DNA of 60,000 nucleotides from Glandiceps talaboti (taxonomy: Eukaryota > Hemichordata > Enteropneusta > Spengelidae), in contig NC_135549.1 in NCBI RefSeq assembly GCF_964340395.1, forward strand, positions 31,532,332 to 31,592,331, given 5' to 3'. Shown one piece after another: positions 35,636 through 46,160 of this stretch. The notes below the pieces were generated by a model. That model was given only the letters and a program-made list of their open reading frames with translations, made no database searches and was not told the DNA's origin. Each line of letters opens with the position of its first letter. The first letter of the stretch is position 1. Position numbers and translations under genes: made by a program.

Positions 35636-38600
35636 ATGAGGGCGAAAGGAGAGGTACATAAAACTACATTTTTTCCCTCTGAACGAAGTTATTCTTGTCT
35701 TTACGTTTCGTATATGGCACATCAATTTATAATGGATAAGGAGAGTGAAAAATTAGTTGGTTTACCAACGGGTTAATAAAGATAGGAACGAATTGACATT
35801 GGAGTACCGTACCCTTTCGTCCATAATGAAGCTTTCTACAATCTCAACATGGCGGACGGAGCCAGACAACAAATATAACAGACAGCTACGAGTGCATCGA
35901 CGTTTCATTTGAAATTAAAACAGATAGTAAACTTTCTAACCAGACGCACTCATCCCTAAAGCATTTTCATATATTTGTTGGACAATGCTTAGTATGAAGT
36001 GCGTAAAGTAAACCCACACAACTAGTCGCCTTTCAAGATCCATCTTTCAGATTTTGGAAGTGAATCCTAGTTGCAACAAAATGTATGCTCCATTTTGAAT
36101 ATGTTCCACAAAATAATTTCGTATGTCGTACTTTTTAAGACTTCTAATACTAACTTTGCATTTGGTTACATTTCTTTTGAGTTAACAATAGGAATGAACC
36201 ACTGGCACTTGAATCAATCTGTAGTGGATTAGTTGCCAGGCTGAGTTGAAATAGATAAATATAATAATTAATATATCCCCAATTCAGCTTATTTATTGTG
36301 AATTTTCAATATGTATTGCAATGCTTAGCATTTGGTTTGTGAAAACAAAGAAATATAACGCATCTTCAAAATTGTATTATTTTACAGTTGCGAGAGTATG
36401 AGGTGATTGGCAGGAGATTGCCAACCCAGAAGGACCCTGTCCCAAGATTATTTAAAATGAGGATATTTGCACCAGATACAGTGGTTGCGAAGTCACGTTT
36501 CTGGTACTTCTGTAATAGACTCAAGAAAATCAAGAAGTCTGTCGGAGAAATTGTGTCATGTCGCAGGGTGAGTGTTTATAAGACATTAGAAAGATACTGG
36601 CTATCTGTCAACTGTTAAATCATGATAAGATACAGGGTGAAATGTACACATTTTCTTGTACATTTGGCCATGATTTGTATGAGTAACTTTTACCTGCTTT
36701 ACCCAGAGAAGTGACACACTCATCTTGCAAAAATGAAATCTTTAGAACTATTGATAACTTGTCTTTCAAATGGCGTGAGATTTCAAAGGCAATAGGCCAC
36801 CATCTTCAGTTTCAAAGTGGTGTGAAGAGAAAATAGAAGTGTGTGAAATGGATGGGCAGTGGCAGAACCAAAAGACAGGTGAACCAATAAATGAGGAAAG
36901 GGGTAGAGTGAAGAATATACATAAAGTGTTGGATGAGTTAGCTGAATCATATTGATACATGTACATGTATGGCCCAATAAAGCATGAACCATCAGAACAT
37001 ACGTGGTGTGAAACTGCAAGGGGTCTGTACAGAAATTGTACACATAATATTTCTGGTAGGAGCACTAAAATGAAACAGACAATGCTAAGTCATATCTGAG
37101 TCAAATGAAAAACTTGCAGATACTCATAAAAGAAATGTAATATTTGTAGAGCACATTTATCCCTACAGCATTTGAGCATGTATGTTGTACAAATGCTATA
37201 CAAGTGTGCACAGAGTACTCCTTACAGCTAGTCGCCTTTCAAGATCAACTGTCCACAGGTCCTGGAAGTGAATCCTAGTTGTAACAATTGTATAATACCC
37301 TGTACAGTACTAAAATATTGGACAGGATTAACACGCCTATAATATGTGCTGAGATACTATAATAACATAAAGTCTAAATTAAACCCCATTGTCACCACTT
37401 ACCTCATTTTAGATTTATGATAAGACTCCATTGAAGATTAAAAATATTGGCATCTGGCTTCGTTATGACTCTCGTAGTGGCACCCACAACATGTACAGAG
37501 AGTATAGGGATATGGAAGTAGCCAAAGCTGTCACACAGTGTTGTAAGTATGAATCTTATTTCTGGTATCCTTATTTCTTTCCAAGTGGATTCATAAAATA
37601 GACTGCAATCATATTTATGTGATCATTTCTCATCTGTCTAGTTTGTGACATCTAAGTGGACCTTATTTTGAAGGTTTCAGATACAATCTTTACCAGTTTT
37701 ATACAAATTTACCTTAGTTTACTATTTGTACAACTGTTTCTCATAGAATTCATCAAATTTACTGGAAAAAATCAGATCCCATAACTGGCATTTTGAAATA
37801 TGTTTTCTTGTCTATGAAAGGTAAAAATAATGCAGGAATTTATCAGTTTTGTATGTAACTTTTTTGCTTAGATCGTGACATGGGAGCCCGTCACAGAGCT
37901 CGTGCTCACTCCATTCAGATTCTGAAGGTTGAGACAGTACAAGCCAGTAAATGTAGAAGACCACATGTGAAGCAGTTCCATGTAAGTAGACTTGATATGA
38001 ATCATTGACATCACAGTAACGACCAGAAATTTTGAACAAGTTAGTGTCTTTGAGTATATGACATGTCTGGTTGGAGATGGTGTAACACCCAGAAATATTG
38101 AACTGAGCAATCAGTGTTTTTAAGAAATTGTATAACTGGTTGGAGAGAGTGACACCACCAGTAATGACAAGAAATATTGAACTCAGTAATTAGTGTCTTT
38201 GAGAAATGACTTGAATGGTTGGATTGGAGATGGTCACACCAAACTACCAGAAATATTGAATTCTGTAATTAGCGTCTTTGGGAAATGACGTGACTGGTTG
38301 GTTACACCACAGTAACTATCAGAAATATTGAACAAAGTGTGTTTCTTTGGAAGTTAGTCACAAGCTGTATTCATCAGTTTTGTAATGTTGGTTTTCATTA
38401 CCAGCTAAAATATATGTAACAAAGCAGTCTTGTTACTTTGACAGCCAAAATCTCAGCATTTTTTCTACTGATTTGCAAATTCTTGACAAAGTTAGCAACC
38501 TTTTTCAGATTTGAACATTTATTGAAATGTGGGAAAGATGTGTGAAAGATGTTTTCAAAGAGAGGAAGGAAAGATATCAATTATGCCTCAGTCCAAATTC

Positions 38601-38792
38601 ATGCAGTATCTTTATTTATCAAATATTGTTGTTGAAAACTTATGTAAATTATAGCTTGTACAAATGATTACCTACGTTGTTGTTTCTTGTTTACAGAATT
38701 CAAAGATCAAGTTCCCTCTGCCACATCGTACATCATTTCGTCTGCACAAACCAAGGTTCACTACCCGCAGACCAAATACCTTTTTCCATTGA
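35636..38792 (+). CDS. RPL18A: 60S ribosomal protein L18a (eL20), 5 coding exons
   Basis: A structural protein of the large cytosolic ribosomal subunit. Coding exons: 35636-35653, 36388-36567, 37413-37542, 37872-37981, 38697-38792; total 534 nt = 177 aa plus stop (human 176 aa). All introns are GT-AG with matching phases. Family blocks: [13 protein letters not shown] and [18 protein letters not shown] (exon 2), [20 protein letters not shown] (exon 3), [17 protein letters not shown] (exons 3-4), [13 protein letters not shown] and [13 protein letters not shown] at the C-terminus (exon 5). Exon 1 codes only MRAKGE, matching the short first exon of animal orthologues. Introns 1 and 2 carry paired H/ACA snoRNA candidates. 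Two AATAAA signals follow the stop. Confidence 0.97.
35940..36081 (+). ncRNA. H/ACA box snoRNA candidate in RPL18A intron 1
   Basis: Two hairpins. The first has outer stem ACGCACT / AGTGCGT (35944-35950 with 35998-36004) and inner stem AGCATT / AATGCT, enclosing a pocket. The H box AAAGTA at 36005 follows directly. The second has outer stem AACTAG / CTAGTT and a 10-bp inner stem TTTCAAGATC / GATTTTGGAA with G-U pairs, and pocket strands TCGCC and GTGAATC. ACA lies at 36076-36078, three nt from the inferred end. Inner stem to box distances are 15 and 16 nt, the canonical 14-16 nt. It likely guides pseudouridylation; target not identified. Vertebrate RPL18A also hosts an H/ACA snoRNA (SNORA68); homology untested. 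Confidence 0.82.
37147..37289 (+). ncRNA. Paralogous H/ACA box snoRNA candidate in RPL18A intron 2
   Basis: A diverged copy of the intron 1 candidate. First hairpin: outer GCACAT / GTGTGC, inner AGCATTTG / CAAATGCT, pocket strand with ATCCCTAC. H box AGAGTA is at 37212. Second hairpin: AGCTAG / CTAGTT outer stem, TTTCAAGATC / GGTCCTGGAA inner stem with one mismatch, and pocket strands TCGCC and GTGAATC identical to those of intron 1. ACA is at 37284-37286. Box spacings are 14 and 16 nt. Stems vary in a compensatory way while pockets stay fixed, as expected for functional duplicate guides. Confidence 0.82.
38010..38360 (+). repeat. Imperfect ~75-bp tandem repeat in RPL18A intron 4
   Basis: Four to five diverged units sharing CAGAAATATTGAAC, TAATTAGTGTCTTTGAGAAA and ACTGGTTGG, beginning about 30 nt after the exon 4 donor. 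It is older than the other minisatellites, judging by the divergence. Confidence 0.8.
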
Positions 38793-38852
38793 TCTGAAAG
38801 TTTCAGTCATCATATATGTGTTCATGTGTACTGGACTTGATCATACGAGTGA

Positions 38853-38875
38853 AATAAACTTGTATGAAAAATAAA
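38853..38875 (+). terminator. RPL18A polyadenylation signals
   Basis: Two AATAAA hexamers at 38853-38858 and 38870-38875, 60-80 nt after the stop codon, followed by T/GT-rich DNA. The short 3' UTR is typical for a ribosomal-protein gene. TTTATT at 38878-38883 reads AATAAA on the minus strand and could in principle serve the convergent ACAD9 transcript. Confidence 0.75.
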
Positions 38876-38883
38876 CTTTTATT

Positions 38884-39080
38884 GTAGTAGTACCTTTTTG
38901 TGTGTATAATTGTCTTGAGGATGGTGTTATTTAGTTCTATATTTTTGTGTGTATAATTGTGAGTGGAATTCAGCATGTGTAGTATACCTACTAGGTCCAG
39001 TGGTCTTTTGATACCAAATCACATCACAAGATATATCAATAGCCATGTACGGTGAGAAGGAGATCTTATAGTCTTTACTT
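38884..39080. other. Intergenic DNA after RPL18A
   Basis: Contains a two-copy TTTTGTGTGTATAATTGT repeat (38896-38960). No gene was recognised. Confidence 0.4.
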
Positions 39081-39568
39081 TTACATGTAATCAATCTGAT
39101 TACATTCCAATGTAGAGTACACGACGTGATTTCTTGTTGGCTGTTATGTTCACTGTCGTTTGGTCTTGTGTGAGCACTCACATCTCACACAATACTATAG
39201 GTTTTCCCTAGTCACGCGAGACTACCGAGTGAATTCACTCAACCAATGAAAATGCGTAATGTGCTGAAACATATGGGTACAGTACATCAGAGTGCTCTGT
39301 TTGAAAAGAGCATGAGCACGGAGTGCAGACGATGTTATTGTTATTGTTTGGTGGTTCTCTTTCTTTCAATTTGGAACGTCGAGTGTTGTGTTGTAAAATG
39401 GATTCTGGTCGGCTACTTGTAAGTATGAGATTGGGATCAGGAAAACATATGGTATTGTGTCATGTATGTAACAAGCACTCTCCAAAGAACAAATGACAGT
39501 AAACTTGACAGCCAACAAGAAATCACGCTGTGTACTCTACATTGGATTTTAATCAGATTGACATGTAA
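39081..39568. repeat. Inverted repeat with ~95-bp arms, possible inverted element
   Basis: Arms 39081-39178 and 39474-39568 are inverted copies (AGCCAACAAGAAATCACG and GTGTACTCTACATTGGA shared) separated by about 295 bp. Both arms translate to a similar peptide (SQQEIT.CTLHW), so the repeat is recent or constrained. The spacer contains ATGGATTCTGGTCGGCTACT followed by GTAAGTATG, which resembles a small first coding exon, but no downstream partner exon was found. Confidence 0.65.
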
Positions 39569-40410
39569 TAAACTTTCCTTGGTATGCCTATCACTGCCAA
39601 AGAAAAGAATTCACAAGACTAAAATACACACGTATATCAGAATAGAGAACATGACACTCTGTACATAGTGGAAATATTTAATGTCCATTAATATTGAGGA
39701 AAACACAAGCATTTACAGAGTTCAAAGACCTTGTATCTATCCTATGAAAGCTCACATTGGCTATAAAGTAGAAAACAGAATGTACATGTAGTCTGTAGAA
39801 TGAGATTGGTCACAATGATATTGCATTGATTAGTGCATATGTAAAATAACAAATGACAGTGAAGTTGTTCATTTCACCTTTCTATCTGATACATCCACAG
39901 CTGTGTACACAGTAAGTTATTACTTTACTAGTAATATTCACTCATTTCATACTGCATTGCCCAAGTTTCATTCACGACACATTTCAACATATAGGCAATC
40001 TGGTATGTGTTATCAAACAACTATACACTGCTTAAACACAATTTCTGATCAACATATAATAACCATAACTTAATCAAATTCTCCTAAACCTCAAATTAAA
40101 TTGAAAAAAAAAAAAGAGTTTGGAAAACATACCACTGTGGGTACTATAACTTGGCAAACACTTAGCAGTATGGCGTAGAACTACATGTAGCTGCCACAAA
40201 TGTATATTGATCCAAATGTGTGTCTGTCCAAAGCAGTGCTGCAACACTCCTGGAAAGTATACCCTGTGCTATTGTACATGCTGCAATATCTGAGACACCA
40301 GACTCACTTCCACTGAATTATTTGTCAGTTACTTATGGACTGTGATTATATTGTTGAACAGTCTTGTCACCAAAAGTGAGTATTTATAACTAGTCTGGTG
40401 GATATTAAAA
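39569..40410. other. Intergenic / ACAD9 3' flank, nothing recognised
   Basis: AT-rich DNA between convergent RPL18A and ACAD9. No coding signal is visible. Confidence 0.4.
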
Positions 40411-40972
40411 CTGTAGCTCAAAGTCTGAAGTATACCACAATACAATTGTAGCTCAAAGTCTGAAGTATACCACAATACAATTGTAGCTCAAAGTCTAAAG
40501 TATACCACAATACAATTGTAGCTCAAAGTCTAAAGTATACCACAATACAATTGTAGCTCAAAGTCTGAAGTATACCACAATACAATTGTAGCTCAAAGTC
40601 TAAAGTATACCACAATACAATTGTAGCTCAAAGTCTGAAGTATACCACAATACAATTGTAGCTCAAAGTCTAAAGTATACCACAATACAATTGTAGCTCA
40701 AAGTCTGAAGTATACCACAATACAATTGTAGCTCAAAGTCTGAAGTATACCACAATACAATTGTAGCTCAAAGTCTGAAGTATACCACAATACAATTGTA
40801 GCTCAAAGTCTGAAGTATACCACAATACAATTGTAGCTCAAAGTCTGAAGTATACCACAATACAATTGTAGCTCAAAGTCTGAAGTATACCACAATACAA
40901 TTGTAGCTCAAAGTCTGAAGTATACCACAATACAATTGTAGCTCAAAGTCTAAAGTATACCACAATACAATT
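40411..40972. repeat. 35-bp minisatellite, 16 copies
   Basis: Very uniform 35-bp units containing TGTAGCTCAAAGTCTGAAGT followed by ATACCACAATACAAT. Essentially the only variant is GTCTGAAG/GTCTAAAG. Its low divergence suggests recent expansion or homogenisation. Confidence 0.98.
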
Positions 40973-41438
40973 GTCAGTAATATTGCCTATTTGTGTTGGC
41001 AGGGTACACAACATAACAGATCATTCCTGCTGTAAACAAATAACAAAACATCACAAGAGTTTGGGGGTGGGGATGGGCTCTCTCATTTCACAATCATTTT
41101 CAAATATAAATACTACATAAGGTATAATATACTCCCACAATTAACAATGTGAACTAGTGTAGCATACATTAATAAGTTAACAGTACATGAATAATTCAAA
41201 GCTGTTGTATCAAGACAAGTGTAATACTGTATTCTCTCAACACAATGAAATATTTACAATTTATGTAACAAAGTCCAAGAGACGTCCAACGTACTATGCC
41301 ATAAACATTAATAAATAGCATAGGAGGTACGATATGTTGTGTTGCAATATTCAGTTTATGATGGTTGTGATATTATTGGTAGAGTTTGATAACTATTATG
41401 CAGTGTTTACAAGCCCTCAATATGTAGTTGTATGCATT
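40973..41438 (-). other. ACAD9 3' flank or UTR
   Basis: AT-rich DNA between the 35-bp array and the array formed from the ACAD9 last exon. No canonical minus-strand AATAAA was found here, so the end of the ACAD9 transcript is undefined. Confidence 0.35.
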
Positions 41439-41805
41439 CTATGGTGTCGATGGATAGCATGGAACATAGCTACAATTTGTTGTATGCATTCTATGGTGTC
41501 AATGTATGGCATGGAACATAACATAGCTACAATTTGATGTATGCATTCTATGGTGTCGATGGATAGCATGGAACATAGCTACAATTTGTTGTATGCATTC
41601 TATGGTGTCGATGGATAGCATGGAACATAGCTACGATTTGTTGTATGCATTCTATGGTGTCAATGTATGGCATGGAACATAACATAGCTACAATTTGATG
41701 TATGCATTCTATGGTGTCGATGGATAGCATGGAACATAAAATAGCTACAATTTGTTGTATGCAATCTATGGTGTCAATGGATGGCATGGAACATAACTAC
41801 GAGTT
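41439..41805 (-). repeat. 52/57-bp array duplicating the ACAD9 C-terminus and stop codon
   Basis: Seven tandem units (CTATGG at 41439, 41491, 41548, 41600, 41652, 41709, 41766). The rightmost is the real end of ACAD9, coding YVPCHPLTP and TAG. The other six are 3' UTR copies that still read as YVPCYPSTP-stop with substitutions. Spacing alternates 52 and 57 bp because of an ACATA insertion. The array is therefore a minisatellite grown from coding sequence, its extra copies placed after the stop. Confidence 0.92.
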
Positions 41806-44800
41806 TCAAATATCTCCAGGGCAATCTTCTCTTTTAACTTGTCACCATTGTAGTTCTCACCTAAACAGAAAAAGAGAAAAATGATGAACAGATTTAATAA
41901 ATTCTTTAATTCCTGAATAAACGTTGATTTATAAATTTAGCACTTTTGTTGTTATTCTATGCACAATTAAGCTATATTTTAAATCTCAATTTAGACAACA
42001 AAACTAGTTAACATCAAAATTGCTACAGAAATTATCAATTTGTATACCTAACATGCAATCACATCGATCGTCTTATGCTTAAACACACCCAGAGTACCGT
42101 AATATTGTTACTAGTGTACAGCCCACTAAGCTAATTTGACACACCACTGACACACTGCAATTTCTTGAGAAGCTCCAAATTTGGTGTTCCCCTATTTCTT
42201 ACTATGTAACTTGTAAAAATGTTTTATTAGTCTGAACAAAAAATTATCTTAAGACATTGCACAGATAGAAAGACAGACAGACAGACAGACAGACAGACAG
42301 GTGGACAGACAGATAGACAGACAGACAGACAGACAGACAGGTGGACAGACAGATAGACAGACAGACAGACAGACAGGTGGACAGACAGATAGACATTCAA
42401 ATACAGACACAGAGTTACATCTACACAGTACTGGATATTTTGTTGAGTTGTGACATTGGAAACACTTGACATTACCTTTTCCAATTTCACTGAATATTTT
42501 ATGACATCTGAGAAAAGCATCATCACAGAACACTCTGGCTAGTCGCATTTCATGGTCACAATTTCTCAAACCATCAACTTTAGCTCTAGTTGCCCTTGAC
42601 AACACAGCCGTCATTCCATAGATATCAATACACACGTCTGCTACTCTTTTCAGCATAATTTGTTGATTGACAATATCCTGTGGTGATAGAGTGGAAATAT
42701 GACATTTTCTAAATTACACCCTGGGTTGTGAGTAAACCACCATCTTGTTTAAATGCAGATTATAAATGGCTGGAGGGGTATGCAGATCACTTGCTTTGTT
42801 TTGTCGTTTCAATATGGACAAGAAAGAAGTTGTTACTGATGTAGTGATTGGATAACAACACAAAGAGAGTTGTTACTGATGTAATGATTGGATAACAACA
42901 CAAAGACAGTTGTTACTGATGTAATGATTGGATAACAACACAAAGACAGTTATTACTGATGTGATGATTGGATAACAACACAAAGACAGTTGTTACTGAA
43001 GTAATGATTGGATAACAACACAAAGACAGTTGTTACTGATGTAATGATTGGATAACAACACAAAGACAGTTGTTACTGATGAAATGATTGGATAACAACA
43101 CAAAGACTTGTTACTGATGTAATGATTGGATAACAACACAAAGACTGTTGTTACTGATGTAATGATTGGATAACAACACAAAGACTGTTGTTACTGATGT
43201 AATGATTGGATAACAACACAAAGACAGTTTTTACTGATGTGATGATTTGGAATATGTTATCAAAGTTATGAGGAAATCAGTTCTAGCCGTGTCAAAAATC
43301 ACCACAACAGTCATACTAGCAAAGTTAAAGCAGAAATCAGACACTCTTTGACAACAACAGCTTTTTTGATGTATTGAAATAATCTGAATGTTATCAATTG
43401 TGTTCATAGTCTAGATGCCATCTGTGACGTCAAATCTCTTCTCATGTCTAACTCAATGAGGTCCTGAGATGAAATTAAAAATTCAAATGAAGTCACCCAC
43501 ACAGTCATTAACACCATGAAATATGGTAATGTATGCACTACTGTCTGTTGACAGTGTTCTGTTGATTGTATGTGTCTATATGAATAGCAAATAATTAAAA
43601 AAATGAGATTTGAGCACCGCCCACTCTATTCACCCCTTCCATAAACCCTTCACAGGGTAAGTGACCAAATAATTCTCTAGAGAACTATTCTGTCAACATT
43701 CTTTGTTCGCTGGCAAGTACTCCCTATATTACAAATTTTCATAATTTGAAATGCATGTACAATGTTTGAGGAGATGCCATTATTATCATGTGATCTTAGG
43801 GACATCCTCAGAGTGGACCACAGTGTCCTCATAGTGTACTTACTACTATGTATTATACATTGGACTGTTGAATACACTTTCTAAGCAGTGACTTGCTACA
43901 ACAGTATACCTTACAGATTCATTTTATAATTACCTTTCCATGTTTTGCTAGAAGTGTCTCCACAATCATTCCAAAAGTAATAGCTATGTCTTGAAGTTGT
44001 AGTGCACTTTCCTGGAAAAAAAAATTTACATGAAAAATTAGGTCTCCATTTAAGGCATAATCTGTAACTGAGCAACCATTTTTGATTAAAATGAATGAAA
44101 TGTAAAAACCACACTACACATGGAACATGTTGTAGAAGCAACTCTGAGTTCAAACAGTATGATAGAAATAGTAATGGTTAGTTATGAACAATGATTAGAA
44201 ACTGAGGGGGGTTCTGAATTTAATGGTGCCAAATATATTATGTCATTGTGAAAATACAATTGATATCTGACTACCTTGTTAGAGATCTATTAGTTGCTAG
44301 ACATAATTCAACACATTTCCAGTAGTTGAAATACAATTGATATCTATCTATCTTTTTTATGAAACAAATTTTTTAAAATAAACACACAAAATTACACAAT
44401 TTACGAACTGCATCCTTTTGAACAACACCTTCTTTTATTTCCTTCTATTAATATTGGTAGTCATGGTGACAAACATATGTTCAAGTGGAAAGAAAGACCA
44501 ATTTAAAACCAGATTTAAAGGTGATTCAAAATGCTCACATTCACTATCGCTAATTTGCTAGACGACATGTTTGTGAAACTAATTCTGCATGGTTTTAAAA
44601 CTTTAAAAAGCGTCACTCTGCAAACACCTTAAAATGACCTTTTTTCAGTCAGTTCCCTTCGGATTTACTTCACAATTTTGTGACGTCGTAAGGAGAAGTT
44701 GTTAGCACTAAGGCTATGACGAACGTAGTCAACAGGTGAATAAAACTCAACAGCGTTGTGAAAAAAATACATTGCTGGTGGTTGTAATAGACATCAGTAA

Positions 44801-45935
44801 ACAAAAACTACAATCTACATGTCTTATTAACCAACATTTACTGATATTTACTCACACTATTAAATATTATGTCCCCCAAATTATGGCAAAATAAATCAAA
44901 ACAGCTAGACTAGATATACATAAACACTTGTAATGTCGGGTGTTTCCCATTCAATGACTTTTATTTATCTGATTTTTTATTATTTGCTGACAAGAAGCAT
45001 TACAATACCGTCGTAACGCATGGTGCATCGATGACATATTTTAGCCTACTCGGATTCACACACTGATGGATGCACGAACACGGACAGACAGAGCACAATC
45101 TATAAGCCCCCCCCCCCCTCCCCCCATTACCTTCAGTGACGGGTGAACTCCATTGTCTTCATGGAACAATTCCAATTTCTGCGGCATTCTTAGTCCTTGC
45201 CTGGCTTTCTTTGTAAACATTTTCAGCGCTAACCCAATGTTTTGGGTAGGGTTTCGTAATTTCCTAAATGTACACAACAGATCAATAAATTAGGACACTA
45301 GTCAAAATACAACAAATCACCATGGCTACTTAAAATATTATATACAGGGTAATAATTAAATATCTTGATTCTCCCTGCCAACAATATACACATAGTGCAA
45401 AACCATAGATCTTGGAGGAGACTATCTGAGTTGTTAGGAAAACAGGAGTAGACAACAATCTCTTTATGACGAACCCCCTGTTTAAAGTGAACAGTCACTC
45501 ATTCTACGCAATGTCATAATGATAAATCATGCAATTCTAAAAAAGTTAACATTTGAAATTTTGACTTACGCAATTAATTCTTTCAAATGTTTACCAGCAT
45601 ACTGCATTCCTGTTAAAGCTACATAAAGTCTGAGAATCTCATTGGTTCCTTCAAATATGAGTAGAATACGGGCATCACGTAACATACGTTCATACGGGTA
45701 ATCTTTCATATAACCTAGTCCACCTAACATCTGTAGACATTCACTGATACATTCCCATGCACCTTCTGAACTAAACACCTACAAGACAAGATATTAGAAT
45801 TACAGCTACATAAATTATGTCTTGTTTAGCTAACAACTATGATAATTATTACACATGTAGTGTTTTTTCCAGAGCACTGTCATTGCTTTATTGGATGAAA
45901 ATATTAACAATACATACATAAATATGTACGTATGT

Positions 45936-45985
<50 letters not shown>

Positions 45986-46090
45986 GCACGCACACACATA
46001 CATACACACATACATACATACATACATACATACATACATACACAGACACAGACAGGAAAGACAGACATACTGACAGACAGGCAGGCACGG

Positions 46091-46160
<70 letters not shown>

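Noticed and set aside
41548-41787. 79-codon minus-strand frame with IQQIVA repeats
   Set aside because: Off-frame translation of the array formed by the ACAD9 last exon.
42227-42656. VCLS repeat tail joined to an ACAD9-like N-terminal part
   Set aside because: The frame is read through the exon 14 donor into the (UGUC)n intron; the true exon ends at 42476.
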